A DNA stretch of 64,000 nucleotides from Lysobacteraceae bacterium NML91-0213 (GTDB lineage Bacteria > Pseudomonadota > Gammaproteobacteria > Xanthomonadales > Xanthomonadaceae), in contig NWQL01000005.1 of the NCBI GenBank assembly GCA_002798175.1, positions 167,492-231,491 of the forward strand, in the 5' to 3' direction. The position numbers were made by a program, and so were the translations under genes. The notes under the pieces are model-generated. The model was given only the letters and a program-made list of their open reading frames with translations, made no database searches and was not told where the DNA came from. This document shows, in pieces, positions 9,127 to 17,399 of this stretch (position 1 is the stretch's first letter; the number at the start of each line of letters is the position of its first letter).

Positions 9127-10151
9127 GCGCGCAGTGGAAGCGGCGCCGCGAGGCCGGCGCGCAGTGGGCGGTCGCCGCGATTTCCGCGATCGGCCGCCAT
9201 GGCGGGCGATCGTTCGCGCGGCTGGTGCTGTATCCGGTGAGCCTGTACTTCCTGTGGCGGCGCCCCGAGGAGCGCCGCGACTCGCGCGACTACCTGTCGC
9301 GCGTGCACGGCCGGCGCGCCACCACGGCCGAGGTGTTCCGGCACATCCTCACGTTCTCGCAGACCATCCTGGACCGCCTGTTCCTGCTCAGCGAGGACAT
9401 GCGCCGCTTCGACGTGCGCACCGACGGCCTGCACGAGCTCCATCGGCATCTCGACGGCGGGCGCGGGGTGCTGCTGTTCGGTTCCCACCTGGGCAGCTTC
9501 GAGGTGTTGCGGGTGCTGTCGCGGCAGCGCCCGGACGTGCCGATCCGGGTGGTGCTCGACCGCGCCCACAGTGCCAGCGTCACCGCGCTGCTGGAGCAGA
9601 TCAATCCGGAGATGGCGGCGACGGTGATCGATGCCGGCCAGGAGGGTCCGGCGATCATGCTGGCGATCCAGCAGGCCGCGGCCGAAGGCGCGATGATCGC
9701 GTTGCTGGTCGATCGCACCCAGCCCGGCGAGCCATCGGTGAGCGTGCCGTTCCTCGGTGCACCCGCGCGCTTTCCGCTGGCGCCATGGCTGATCGCGGCG
9801 GTGCTGAAGATCCCGGTGGTGCTGGCGTTCGGCCTGTACCGCGGGGGCAACCGCTACGATCTGCTGTTCGAGCTCTTCAGCGATGGCATCGAGGTTCCGC
9901 GCCGCGAACGTGCGGCCGCGCTGCCGGCGCTCATCGCGCGTTATGCGGCGCGGCTTGAAGATCGCGTGCGCGATGCGCCCTACAACTGGTTCAATTTCTA
10001 CGATTTCTGGGAGCGTGGTGATGATGGCGTCGATCCTTCCGCCGACCGGGCGGGCCCTGTGCACGTCGTCGATCCGGCGCCGCCCGGCGTGGGTACTGAC
10101 CGCGCTGTGCGCGCTGCTGTCGTGCCCGGTGCTGGCGCAACCGGCGACTGA
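9123..10151 (+). CDS. LpxL/HtrB-like lysophospholipid acyltransferase of the pigment locus
   Basis: 342 residues. It has the LpxL/HtrB-type HX4E motif as GSHLGSFEVLR and the substrate segment LLVDRTQPG, so it should transfer an acyl chain from ACP to a lipid or sugar acceptor at the inner membrane. The GTG start at 9123 is coupled to the preceding dehydratase. The conserved end of such proteins, NWFNFYDFW, is reached near 10008. The remaining 45 residues are Pro/Arg/Val-rich, show no family similarity and overlap the next gene by 131 bp in another frame. The tail is probably a read-through extension after loss of an earlier stop. Confidence 0.85.
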   Translation: MSAQWKRRREAGAQWAVAAISAIGRHGGRSFARLVLYPVSLYFLWRRPEERRDSRDYLSRVHGRRATTAEVFRHILTFSQTILDRLFLLSEDMRRFDVRTDGLHELHRHLDGGRGVLLFGSHLGSFEVLRVLSRQRPDVPIRVVLDRAHSASVTALLEQINPEMAATVIDAGQEGPAIMLAIQQAAAEGAMIALLVDRTQPGEPSVSVPFLGAPARFPLAPWLIAAVLKIPVVLAFGLYRGGNRYDLLFELFSDGIEVPRRERAAALPALIARYAARLEDRVRDAPYNWFNFYDFWERGDDGVDPSADRAGPVHVVDPAPPGVGTDRAVRAAVVPGAGATGD

Positions 10152-10764
10152 TCGCCCCACGATCGAGGCCGGCTGGATCCTCGAGCGCATCGCGCGACCG
10201 GCGCCGGTGAGCACCTCGTTCCTGGAAGTGCGCGACTCGCCGATGCTCAAGGCGCCGTTGCGGGTGAGCGGCGAGTACCAGCGCCCCGACGACGCCACGC
10301 TGGTGCGCGAGGTGCAGTCGCCGTACCGCGAGACCACCACGATCCGCGGCGACCAGGCCACCATCGCCCGCGAGGGTCGCGCGCCGCGCCGCTTCAAGCT
10401 GACCCGCGCGCCCGAACTCGCGGCATTGCAGGCGAGCTTCGGTGCCCTGCTGGGCGGTGACCGCGCAGCCCTCGAGCGCCACTACACGGTGCGCAGCCAG
10501 GGCGTGCGCGAGCGCTGGATCCTGACCATGGCACCGCGCGATGCGGCGCTGGCCGCGCGCGTGCGCGAGGTCGCGCTGTACGGGCGTGGCGCCGAACTGC
10601 GTTGCATCGAAACGCGCCCGGTGGACGGCGAGGTCCAGCGCACCCTGCTGGCCACCGCCGCGCGCGCGGCGACCCCGGCACATGACGGCGTGGCGCTTGC
10701 CGCGCTGTGCCATGGCGAGGCGACGGCTGCCACGGGCGGCCCGGGTGGCGGTCGCAACGGATGA
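10021..10764 (+). CDS. LolA-like outer-membrane carrier protein of the pigment locus
   Basis: About 247 residues. An N-terminal signal peptide has a basic region SIRRRPAW, the core VLTALCALLSCP and an AQ-type cleavage site (VLAQ). It is followed by a LolA/LppC-type beta domain that would carry hydrophobic molecules across the periplasm. Such a protein is standard in aryl-polyene clusters, where it is thought to shuttle the pigment lipid to the outer membrane. ATG 10021 or 10024 both give the signal peptide. Its first 131 bp overlap the acyltransferase gene in a different frame. Its stop overlaps the exporter start (ATGA). Confidence 0.78.
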   Translation: MMASILPPTGRALCTSSIRRRPAWVLTALCALLSCPVLAQPATDRPTIEAGWILERIARPAPVSTSFLEVRDSPMLKAPLRVSGEYQRPDDATLVREVQSPYRETTTIRGDQATIAREGRAPRRFKLTRAPELAALQASFGALLGGDRAALERHYTVRSQGVRERWILTMAPRDAALAARVREVALYGRGAELRCIETRPVDGEVQRTLLATAARAATPAHDGVALAALCHGEATAATGGPGGGRNG

Positions 10765-13106
10765 AGTCCGCAACGCAGTGGATGCTGGCGCTGCTGTGGG
10801 CAGCGCTGCTGGTGGTGCTTGGCCTGTGGTCGGCGCAGCGGCTGGAGATCTCGGGTGACCTGCGCGCGTTCCTGCCGGCGCCGGAAACCGCAGCGCAGCG
10901 CCTGCTGATCGAGGAGCTCGGTGACGGCCCGGGCTCGCGGCTGTTGCTGGTGGGGCTGTCCGGTGCGGAAGCGGGGGAACTGGCCGCGCAATCGGAAGCG
11001 CTGCGCGAGGCCCTGGCGGCGGAGCCGCTGATCGAGTTCGTCGCCAATGGCGCGGCCTCCGACCTCGGCGCGATCCCGCCGCAGCTGCTGCCCTACCGCT
11101 ACCTGCTCAGCGAGCGCTTCGACGACGCCCCGCTGGATGCCGACACGCTGCGCGACGCTCTGGAGGCGCGCCTGCAGGACCTCGGTTCGCCGGCGGGCGT
11201 GCTGGTGGAGCCGTTGCTTCCGTCCGATCCCACGCTGGAGATCGTGCACCTGGCCGAACGCTGGGAGCCGGCGAACGGGCCGCAGCGCCTGCATGGGGTG
11301 TGGTTCGACGCGGACGGCACGGAAGCGCTGCTGGTGGTGCGCACCCATGCGGCGGGGTTCGATCCTACCGCGCAGGCACGGATCGTCGGCGCCATCGAAA
11401 CGGCATTCGCCGAGGCCGCCGGCGACAGCGGCAGCCGCCTGACCCTCACCGGGCCGGGCGCGTTCTCGGTGGAGATCGGCGACCGCACCGCGAAGGAAGC
11501 GGCCGGGATCGGCGCGATCGGCACCCTCGGCCTGGTGCTGCTGTTCGTGTTCGCCTACCGCAGCGCCCGCCTGCTGCTGCTGGGCGTGCTGCCACTGGCG
11601 ACGGCCGGGCTTGCCGGCTTCGCCGCGGTTGCCGCGCTGTTCGACGGCATCCACGGCATCACCCTGGCGTTCGGCTTCACCCTGATCGGGGTGGCCCAGG
11701 ACTACCCGGTGCATCTGTTCAGCCATCTCCACGGCCGCCATGCGCCGGCGACCACCGCGCGCGAACTGTGGCCGACGCTGCTGACCGGCGTGGTCTCGAC
11801 CTGTATCGCCTACCTGACTTTCTTCGTCGCCGGCGTGGACGGGCTGCGCCAGCTTGCGGTGTTCACCGTCGTCGGCCTGCTGGCGGCAGCCCTCGCCACG
11901 CGCTACCTGCTGCCGCCGCTGCTGCCGCCACGTGCTGATGACGTGGGCCAGGCACGCTGGGTCGCTGCCTGCGCACGCGTCTTCGATCGCCTGCCGCGGC
12001 CGCGGCCGCGGATGCTTGCGGGCGTCGCGGTGCTGGCAACGGCGATCGTGGCGCTGGCGCCGGCACCGTTCTGGGAAAACGACCTGTCGAAGCTGACCCC
12101 GGTGCCCGAAGAGGGCATGCGCGACGACATGCGCCTGCGCGAGGCGCTGGGCGCGCCCGACGTGCGCTACCTGATGGTGCTGCACGGCGCCGACGAGCAG
12201 TCGGTGCTGGCGGCATCGGCCGCGCTGTTGCCGGCATTGGACGCGCTGGTCGACGAAGGGGCCCTGGGCAGCTACGAGCTCGCCGCCCGCTACCTGCCGA
12301 CGCTCGAGGTGCAGCGTGCGCGCCAGGCGCGCCTGCCCCCGCCCGGGGCGCTGCGCGCCGCGCTCGATGCCGCACTCGTCGACAGCCCGTTCCGCGCCGA
12401 TGCCTTTGCTGCATTCCTGGCCGATGTGGAAACCGCACGCACCGCGACGCCGTTGACCGCGTCCGACCTTGCCGGGACGCCGCTCGACGCCGCGGTGTCG
12501 GGCCTGCTGCTGTCCGGCGACGGGGGCGCGACCGCGCTGGTGTCGCTGGGCGGACTCGACGATCCGCAGCGGGTCGCCGAGGTCGCGCGCGCTCAGGGTG
12601 CGGAACTGCTCGACCTCAAGACCACCTCCGAGTCGCTGGTGTCGGCCTGGCGCGGCGGGGTGCTGCTGTCGCTGGCGCTTGCCGCGCTGCTGCTGGCGGC
12701 GACCGTCTGGCTGTCCCTGCGCAGCCCGCGGCGGGTGTGGCGGGTGCTGCTGCCGATGGGCCTTACCCTGCTGCTGACGTTGGCCGCGCTGCGCGCAGCC
12801 GGCATCGAGCTCACGCTGTTCCACCTGGTCTCGCTGGTGCTGGCCGCCGGCCTCGGGCTCGACTACGCGCTGTTCTTCGAGCGCGCCTCCGGCGACCGCG
12901 ATGAACACCTGCGCACGCTGCACGCCATCATGGTGTGCTCGTCGATGACTGCACTGGTGTTCGGCCTGCTGGCGTTGTCGTCGATCCCGGTGCTGCGCGC
13001 GATCGGCCTGACCGTCACCCTGGGCGTGATCGGCAACTTCGTGCTGGCGGTGCTGCTGGCCGGGCACGCCGGCCCCGCACGACCGGCACGAGGGGAGGCG
13101 GCATGA
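10761..13106 (+). CDS. MMPL/RND-family exporter of the aryl-polyene locus
   Basis: 781 residues with two repeated halves, each with one membrane segment, a large periplasmic domain and a bundle of five membrane segments. The first segment is about residues 7-25, the first bundle about 245-400, and the second half starts with a segment near 430 and ends with a bundle about 640-770. The conserved GVAQDYPVHLFSH and GLGLDYALFFERA carry the acidic residue of the proton-relay segment seen in MMPL transporters. It would pump the pigment-lipid across or out of the inner membrane together with the LolA-like protein. ATG 10761 overlaps the previous stop by 4 bp. Confidence 0.9.
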   Translation: MKSATQWMLALLWAALLVVLGLWSAQRLEISGDLRAFLPAPETAAQRLLIEELGDGPGSRLLLVGLSGAEAGELAAQSEALREALAAEPLIEFVANGAASDLGAIPPQLLPYRYLLSERFDDAPLDADTLRDALEARLQDLGSPAGVLVEPLLPSDPTLEIVHLAERWEPANGPQRLHGVWFDADGTEALLVVRTHAAGFDPTAQARIVGAIETAFAEAAGDSGSRLTLTGPGAFSVEIGDRTAKEAAGIGAIGTLGLVLLFVFAYRSARLLLLGVLPLATAGLAGFAAVAALFDGIHGITLAFGFTLIGVAQDYPVHLFSHLHGRHAPATTARELWPTLLTGVVSTCIAYLTFFVAGVDGLRQLAVFTVVGLLAAALATRYLLPPLLPPRADDVGQARWVAACARVFDRLPRPRPRMLAGVAVLATAIVALAPAPFWENDLSKLTPVPEEGMRDDMRLREALGAPDVRYLMVLHGADEQSVLAASAALLPALDALVDEGALGSYELAARYLPTLEVQRARQARLPPPGALRAALDAALVDSPFRADAFAAFLADVETARTATPLTASDLAGTPLDAAVSGLLLSGDGGATALVSLGGLDDPQRVAEVARAQGAELLDLKTTSESLVSAWRGGVLLSLALAALLLAATVWLSLRSPRRVWRVLLPMGLTLLLTLAALRAAGIELTLFHLVSLVLAAGLGLDYALFFERASGDRDEHLRTLHAIMVCSSMTALVFGLLALSSIPVLRAIGLTVTLGVIGNFVLAVLLAGHAGPARPARGEAA

Positions 13107-13528
13107 TCGATCGCGACACGCTGCTGGGCCTGGTGCCGCACCAGGGCGCGATGTGCCTGTGGGACCGGGTGCTGGACTGGGACGACACCCGCATCCGCCT
13201 CGCCACGGCGACGCATCGTGATCCGGCGCATCCGTTGCGCGGGGCGCAGGGCCTGCGCGCGGTGCATCTGTGCGAGTACGGCGCGCAGGCGATGGCGGTG
13301 CACGGCGGTCTGCGCGGACACGAGGCCGGGCTGCCGGTGCGGCCCGGCATGCTGGTGGCGTTGCGCGGGATCAGGTTGCACGTGCCCTACATCGACGCAT
13401 TCGACGGGGAGCTCGTCGGCGAGGCCGAAGCGGTGGCCGAAAGCGCCGACAGCCAGCAGTACGCGTTCCGCATCCTCCACGGTGACCGGCTGCTGGCCGA
13501 AGGGCGCGCGGCGGTGATGCTGGGTTGA
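13103..13528 (+). CDS. Second hotdog-fold dehydratase (ApeP-like)
   Basis: 141 residues. LLGLVPHQGAMCLWDRV near the N-terminus is the typical active-site region of the ApeP-type 3-hydroxyacyl-ACP dehydratases in aryl-polyene clusters, with the catalytic histidine in PHQGAM. HLCEYGAQAMAVHGGL follows as the central helix. It would act with the smaller dehydratase (8830-9126) on the growing polyene. ATG 13103 overlaps the exporter stop by 4 bp (ATGA). It is the last gene of the tightly packed group, and an inverted repeat TCTCCCGG-CT-CCGGGAGA (13542-13559) lies just after it without a T-run. Confidence 0.85.
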   Translation: MIDRDTLLGLVPHQGAMCLWDRVLDWDDTRIRLATATHRDPAHPLRGAQGLRAVHLCEYGAQAMAVHGGLRGHEAGLPVRPGMLVALRGIRLHVPYIDAFDGELVGEAEAVAESADSQQYAFRILHGDRLLAEGRAAVMLG

Positions 13529-13710
13529 ATCCGGGGGTTCGTCTCCCGGCTCCGGGAGATGTCGTACGGCTGAAGTGCCTCCGTGCGCGCCGCTGCCCAT
13601 CGTGCACACCCGTGTTTTCCCCGTTCTTCTCCATGCGGCGGCGGTGAGGACGTAATGCCTGGGCGTTGGGCGCCGGTGAGGTGGGCTTCGTCTGGCGTCG
13701 CGCTGCCCGT

Positions 13711-13817
13711 CGCGCGCCCCTGGGGGTGTGCTCCCCCGGCCGGAGTCCGCGTCCGGCTACCACGGCCGGCCGCCGGCCATCCATGGCCGGCTGGGAGCAC
13801 ACCCCCCGGGGCACGCG
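13711..13817 (+). repeat. Long hairpin element, copy 1
   Basis: Imperfect palindrome. Left arm 13711-13735 pairs with right arm 13793-13817 at 23 of 25 positions. The 57-nt loop contains its own inverted repeat CCGGCCATCCATGGCCGG (13773-13790). The loop is about 80% identical to the loop of copy 2 in reverse orientation, while the outer arms are different sequences in the two copies. It is probably a mobile or structured repeat family of this lineage. No family name is assigned. Confidence 0.75.
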
Positions 13818-14006
13818 GCGGGCCCGGGCATTCGCCGGCTCCGGTACGAAAATCAACGGACGTTGTACCGGCGCCGCCTGCAGCTGACACGCTCGTGCGC
13901 TCGTGGTCCCGGCATGGAGGTCCACAGCGGCGGCAACCGGACGTAGTCGACCGCGACGACGGCCCACGTTCTTCGCAGTTCACCTTGCGGACGCGCCGAC
14001 GGTTCG

Positions 14007-14122
14007 CGCCCGCCGCGGCCGCAGGGGGATGTCCAGAGCCGGCCATGGATGGCCGGCGGCCGGATGTGGGAGCAGGACGCGGAGATATCCGGCTGGGCAT
14101 CCCCCTGTGGCCGCGGCGGGCG
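14007..14122 (-). repeat. Long hairpin element, copy 2 (inverted)
   Basis: Left arm 14007-14036 pairs with right arm 14093-14122, with 28 of 30 positions complementary. The 56-nt loop carries the same inner palindrome as copy 1 on the opposite strand (14039-14056 region). The arms share no useful identity with copy 1 apart from short G and C runs, yet both pair almost perfectly. Confidence 0.75.
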
Positions 14123-14145
14123 GCCCGCGCCCCCACCCGGCGCAT

Positions 14146-14240
14146 GCTCTGGCTCTGACTCTGGCTCCTGCCCTGGGCTCTGGTTCCGGCCCGGCCCGGG
14201 CTCCGGCTTGGCTCCGGGCTTCCGGCTCCGGCTTCCGGGC
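14146..14240. repeat. Degenerate CTCTGG/CTCCGG hexanucleotide tract
   Basis: Runs of ctctgg, ctctga, ctcctg, ctccgg and ttccgg follow one another for about 95 bp. It looks like an eroded microsatellite and does not appear to code for anything. Confidence 0.6.
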
Positions 14241-14410
14241 GCGAGGCTCCGTGCTTGGATGAAACTTCCCCAATCGGGAGAAGAATCTTCTTTTCTTCCG
14301 GAACCTGCCTCCGCATTGCGACGCCCCCGGTCCAGGGACCGGCATGTCACGACCGGGGACGGTGCCGCCGCAAAGTCTGCACTTCGCGGCGAAGCATCGG
14401 CGCCGCCATG

Positions 14411-14416
14411 GATAAT
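14411..14416 (+). promoter_or_regulatory. -10 box GATAAT ending 6 nt before the ketoreductase ATG
   Basis: GATAAT, six bases, then ATG at 14423. This suggests a leaderless transcript and decides between the two in-frame starts at 14408 and 14423. Confidence 0.5.
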
Positions 14417-14422
14417 GCGCGC

Positions 14423-15172
14423 ATGACGAATGCGACTCCGAAGAACGACAGCCCGCGCCGCGCGCTGGTGACGGGCGGCAGCGGCGATATCGGTGGTGCG
14501 ATCTGCCGGCGCCTGGCCGCCGATGGCCTGCACGTGATCGTGCATGCCAATGCCAACCTCGACCGCGCCGAGCAGGTGGTCGAGGCCATCGTTTCTGCCG
14601 GTGGCAGCGCGCAGGCGATTGCGTTCGACGTTGCCGACGGCGACGCCACCCGCGCCGCCATCGAAGCGCTGCTCGAGGAAAGCCCCATCCAGGTCGTCGT
14701 CAACAATGCCGGCATCCACGACGACGCACCGATGGCAGGCATGACCGACGCCCAGTGGAAGCGCGTGGTCGACGTGTCCCTGCACGGATTCTTCCACGTC
14801 ACCCAGCCGCTGCTGCTGCCGATGGCGCGCACCCGCTGGGGGCGCATCGTCAGCGTGTCCAGCGTGGCCGCCGTGCTCGGCAATCGCGGACAGACCAATT
14901 ACGCCGCCGCCAAGGCCGGCCTGCATGGCGCAACCCGCTCGCTGGCCCGCGAGATGGCCAGCCGCGGCATCACCGTCAACGTGGTCGCGCCCGGGGTGAT
15001 CGCCGGCGCGATGGCCGACGACAGCTTCGACCCGGCGACCATCCGCCAGCTGGTTCCCGCCGCGCGCGCCGGGCAGCCCGATGAGGTCGCCGCGCTGGTG
15101 GCCTTCCTGTGCCGCGACGAAGCCGGCTATGTCAACGGCCAGGTGATCGGCATCAACGGCGGCATGGGCTGA
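14423..15172 (+). CDS. 3-oxoacyl-ACP reductase (FabG-like) of the pigment locus
   Basis: 249-residue short-chain dehydrogenase. TGGSGDIGGA (about 15-24) binds NADPH, NNAGI is the conserved structural motif, and the catalytic triad is seen in SVSSVAAV (Ser) and NYAAAKAG (Tyr-x3-Lys). It ends in GYVNGQVIGINGGMG, typical of FabG. It would reduce the 3-ketoacyl-ACP made by the ketosynthase before dehydration. The start at 14423 is preferred over 14408 because of the -10 box at 14411-14416. It stands apart from the preceding operon behind the repeat insert and is followed by a lipoprotein gene. Confidence 0.92.
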   Translation: MTNATPKNDSPRRALVTGGSGDIGGAICRRLAADGLHVIVHANANLDRAEQVVEAIVSAGGSAQAIAFDVADGDATRAAIEALLEESPIQVVVNNAGIHDDAPMAGMTDAQWKRVVDVSLHGFFHVTQPLLLPMARTRWGRIVSVSSVAAVLGNRGQTNYAAAKAGLHGATRSLAREMASRGITVNVVAPGVIAGAMADDSFDPATIRQLVPAARAGQPDEVAALVAFLCRDEAGYVNGQVIGINGGMG

Positions 15173-15249
15173 TCGCCGGCGGCGTGGCCTCCACGTGGAA
15201 TTCAGCCGGCGCGGCGCATGCTCGCCGCACCCCAACGAGGACCGCCGCC

Positions 15250-15711
15250 ATGCGTGCCATGCGTACCCTCCTGATGCTTGCCGCGGTGTCGCTGCTGGCG
15301 GCCTGCGCCTCTTCCCACATCCTCACCGGCACCCCGCGCGCGCCGATCGATCCCGCGCAGGTGCGCATCTACCACGGGCCGCCGCCGGGCGCGTATGAGG
15401 AGATCGCCGTGCTGCGCACGCAGTCGGGTGCCTTCACCTATGGCGCGCAGAACAAGACCGATTCGGTGCTGCGCAAACTGCGCGAGGAAGCGGCGAAACT
15501 CGGCGCCAATGGCGTGCTGCTGCAGGGCGTTGCCGACGAGGGCCGCGGGCCGGGTGGCGTGAGCGTCGGTGCCGGCGGTGGCCGATTCGGCGGCAGCAGC
15601 TTCAGCAGCGCCGGCGTCGGCGTGAACATCAGCCCGAGCCAGCAGTACGGTAGCGGTATCGCGATCTGGGTCGCCAACCCGCCGGCGCAGGGCGCAACCC
15701 GGGGCAACTGA
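15250..15711 (+). CDS. Secreted lipoprotein of unknown function
   Basis: 153 residues. A lipoprotein signal peptide ends in the lipobox LLAAC with the lipidated Cys at residue 19. The mature part contains AYEEIAVLRTQSGAF and LREEAAKLGANGVLLQG, a pattern found in small lipoproteins (RcsF/YajI-like folds) where a beta-alpha unit handles short repeats. A Gly/Ser-rich stretch and SGIAIWVANP close it. I do not recognise a precise family. It lies between the ketoreductase and the convergent flavoprotein, so a role at the outer membrane in pigment display is possible but unproven. Confidence 0.75.
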   Translation: MRAMRTLLMLAAVSLLAACASSHILTGTPRAPIDPAQVRIYHGPPPGAYEEIAVLRTQSGAFTYGAQNKTDSVLRKLREEAAKLGANGVLLQGVADEGRGPGGVSVGAGGGRFGGSSFSSAGVGVNISPSQQYGSGIAIWVANPPAQGATRGN

Positions 15712-15752
15712 AGTCGGCATGTGTCGGGCCCGCGGGCGATGCCCGCGGGCCG

Positions 15753-17399
15753 TCAGGCGTGTTCCGCCACGGGTTCGCCGTACCAGTGCGGCGCGAGCAG
15801 GACGGGGCCGCCAGCACCTTCCACCAGCGCGGCGAGGTCATCCGACCCGATATCGGCATGCGAATCGCGGGCGCGCGCGAGGATTTCCGCCGCCAGTACC
15901 CGCATCCGCTCCACGTTGGCGTCCAGCGTATTGACGAACGCGTCCGCGTCCAGCGCGGGTGACTGGCCCAGTGCGCCATTGAGCGCATGGAACCAGTCGA
16001 TCCGCGCCTGGTCGAGCAGCCGCGACGGCGGCGGCGCATCTTCCCGCAGGTTGCACTCGCCCCAGGCCCGGAGCAGCGGCTGCATCGCCATGTTCAGCGC
16101 CGAGGCCCGGGAGAACACCGGACGCAGGCGCCCGATGGTGGCCATGTCGGTCAGCCGTCCCGCGAAGAACAGCGGCGCCAGCAGGGACCAGTAGTAGGTG
16201 TAGTCCCAGATCACCTTGACCGGCATCACCTGCGCGTCGCCGAACAGCGGGTACTGGTCCTGGTAGAGGGTGAGCGTGTTGGCGTAGAACGAGAAATACA
16301 TCTGCTGGTAGATCTCGGCATAGGCCGCGAAGGACTCACCGGCGCGATCCTTGGCAATCAGGTCGCAGATGTAGGTATTGGCAATCGCGATGAAATCGCT
16401 GCCCGGCGAATAGAACGGGTCCAGGAACAGCCCCGCTTCGCCGGTGATCGCCCAGCGGTCGACGCTGAACACCTGGGTGCAGTCGTAGGAGAAGTGCCGC
16501 AGGAACAGGAAATCCTGCAGCGCGTGCTGGTCGCGCTCGAGCGATGCAGCCACGCGCGGCTGGTGCAGGCGCAGCCAGTCCATCGCCTTCGCGTGGGTGT
16601 TCATGGTCTCGAGCGGATGCATGTCGGCATCGCAGACGATGCCCAGCGAATGCGCCCCCGAGGCCAGCGGGATCAGCCAGAACCAGTAGCCCGGCCCGCA
16701 CATGTGGTTGGTCGAACGCCAACGGTCGGGTGGCGTGCAGCGCGCCAGCCAGGCGGGGTCGTCGGACCACTCGTTCGGATCGACCGTGCCGTCCACCCGC
16801 CACCACACCGCGTTGGCGTTGTGCGCATTCTCGCGCGCAAGGCCGAACCTGCGCTTGAGCAGGCCGGCGCGGCCGCTCGCGTCCACCACCCAGCGGGCAT
16901 CGAACCGGCGGGTGGTGCCGGCATGCTCCACGGAGATCGCATGGCGTGCGCCGTCCTCGCCCATGTCCAGCGCACGCACCACCGCGCCATCGAGGAATTC
17001 GATCCCTGCCGCGCGCGCGCGTTCGCCGAGGAAGTTCTCGAACCGGCCACGGTCGATCTGCCACGACGGCGTCGGCAGCAGCTGGCTGACGCCCAGTTCG
17101 GTGCAGCGGTCGATGTCGCTGCGGCCGTCGGAAAAGAAGAAGCGGAAACCGAACTTGCGGATCTGCGCCTCGTCGAGATGGTCGCGCAGGCCCAGCACGT
17201 CGGCGAGATAGTGCGCGCCGATCTCCACTGTCGATTCGCCGACCTTGTGTGCGGCCTCGCGCAGCGGGTGCGCGCGCCGTTCGACCACGGTGATGGCGAG
17301 GTCGGGGTGCTGCTGGCGCAGCTGCAGTGCAACGGTGAGCCCGGCAAGGCCGCCTCCGAGCACCAGCACATCGGTGGAGGCGGTCACGTCCATGCTCAT
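15753..17399 (-). CDS. Second halogenase-like FAD protein of the pigment locus
   Basis: 548 residues. The FAD fold is shown by VLVLGGGLAGLTVAL (about 11-25), HKVGESTVEIG and the GEAGLFLDPFYSPGSDF segment. The mid-sequence GYWFWLIP resembles the WxWxIP signature of flavin halogenases. It differs clearly from the first flavoprotein (5412-6767): it is about 100 residues longer, with a Trp/Tyr-rich C-terminal region (VIWDYTYYWSLLAPLF). It could halogenate, hydroxylate or desaturate the aryl-polyene. ATG 17399 is used, and ATG 17393 is equally possible. It overlaps the glycosyltransferase stop by 4 bp. Confidence 0.82.
   Translation of the reverse strand: MSMDVTASTDVLVLGGGLAGLTVALQLRQQHPDLAITVVERRAHPLREAAHKVGESTVEIGAHYLADVLGLRDHLDEAQIRKFGFRFFFSDGRSDIDRCTELGVSQLLPTPSWQIDRGRFENFLGERARAAGIEFLDGAVVRALDMGEDGARHAISVEHAGTTRRFDARWVVDASGRAGLLKRRFGLARENAHNANAVWWRVDGTVDPNEWSDDPAWLARCTPPDRWRSTNHMCGPGYWFWLIPLASGAHSLGIVCDADMHPLETMNTHAKAMDWLRLHQPRVAASLERDQHALQDFLFLRHFSYDCTQVFSVDRWAITGEAGLFLDPFYSPGSDFIAIANTYICDLIAKDRAGESFAAYAEIYQQMYFSFYANTLTLYQDQYPLFGDAQVMPVKVIWDYTYYWSLLAPLFFAGRLTDMATIGRLRPVFSRASALNMAMQPLLRAWGECNLREDAPPPSRLLDQARIDWFHALNGALGQSPALDADAFVNTLDANVERMRVLAAEILARARDSHADIGSDDLAALVEGAGGPVLLAPHWYGEPVAEHA

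Larger units (their letters stand above)
13529..14422. other. 0.9-kb non-coding insert inside the pigment locus
   Basis: No frame here shows family similarity or a consistent coding pattern. The open frames present are unsupported and are due to high GC. The stretch holds two ~110-bp hairpin elements in opposite orientation (13711-13817 and 14007-14122), a small inverted repeat CGGTAC/GTACCG around 13840-13867, and a degenerate hexanucleotide tract (14146-14240). It separates the dehydratase from the ketoreductase, which has its own -10 box. Confidence 0.7.

Noticed and set aside
10482-13067. Long minus-strand open frame (861 codons) across the MMPL exporter gene
   Set aside because: It is rich in Gln/Arg/His with no domain pattern, as expected for the reverse of a GC-rich gene. 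The plus strand is a clear MMPL protein.
13529-14422. Several open frames in the repeat-rich insert of the pigment locus
   Set aside because: They cross both hairpin elements and the hexanucleotide tract, are Arg/Pro-rich in all frames, and lack a plausible start or domain.
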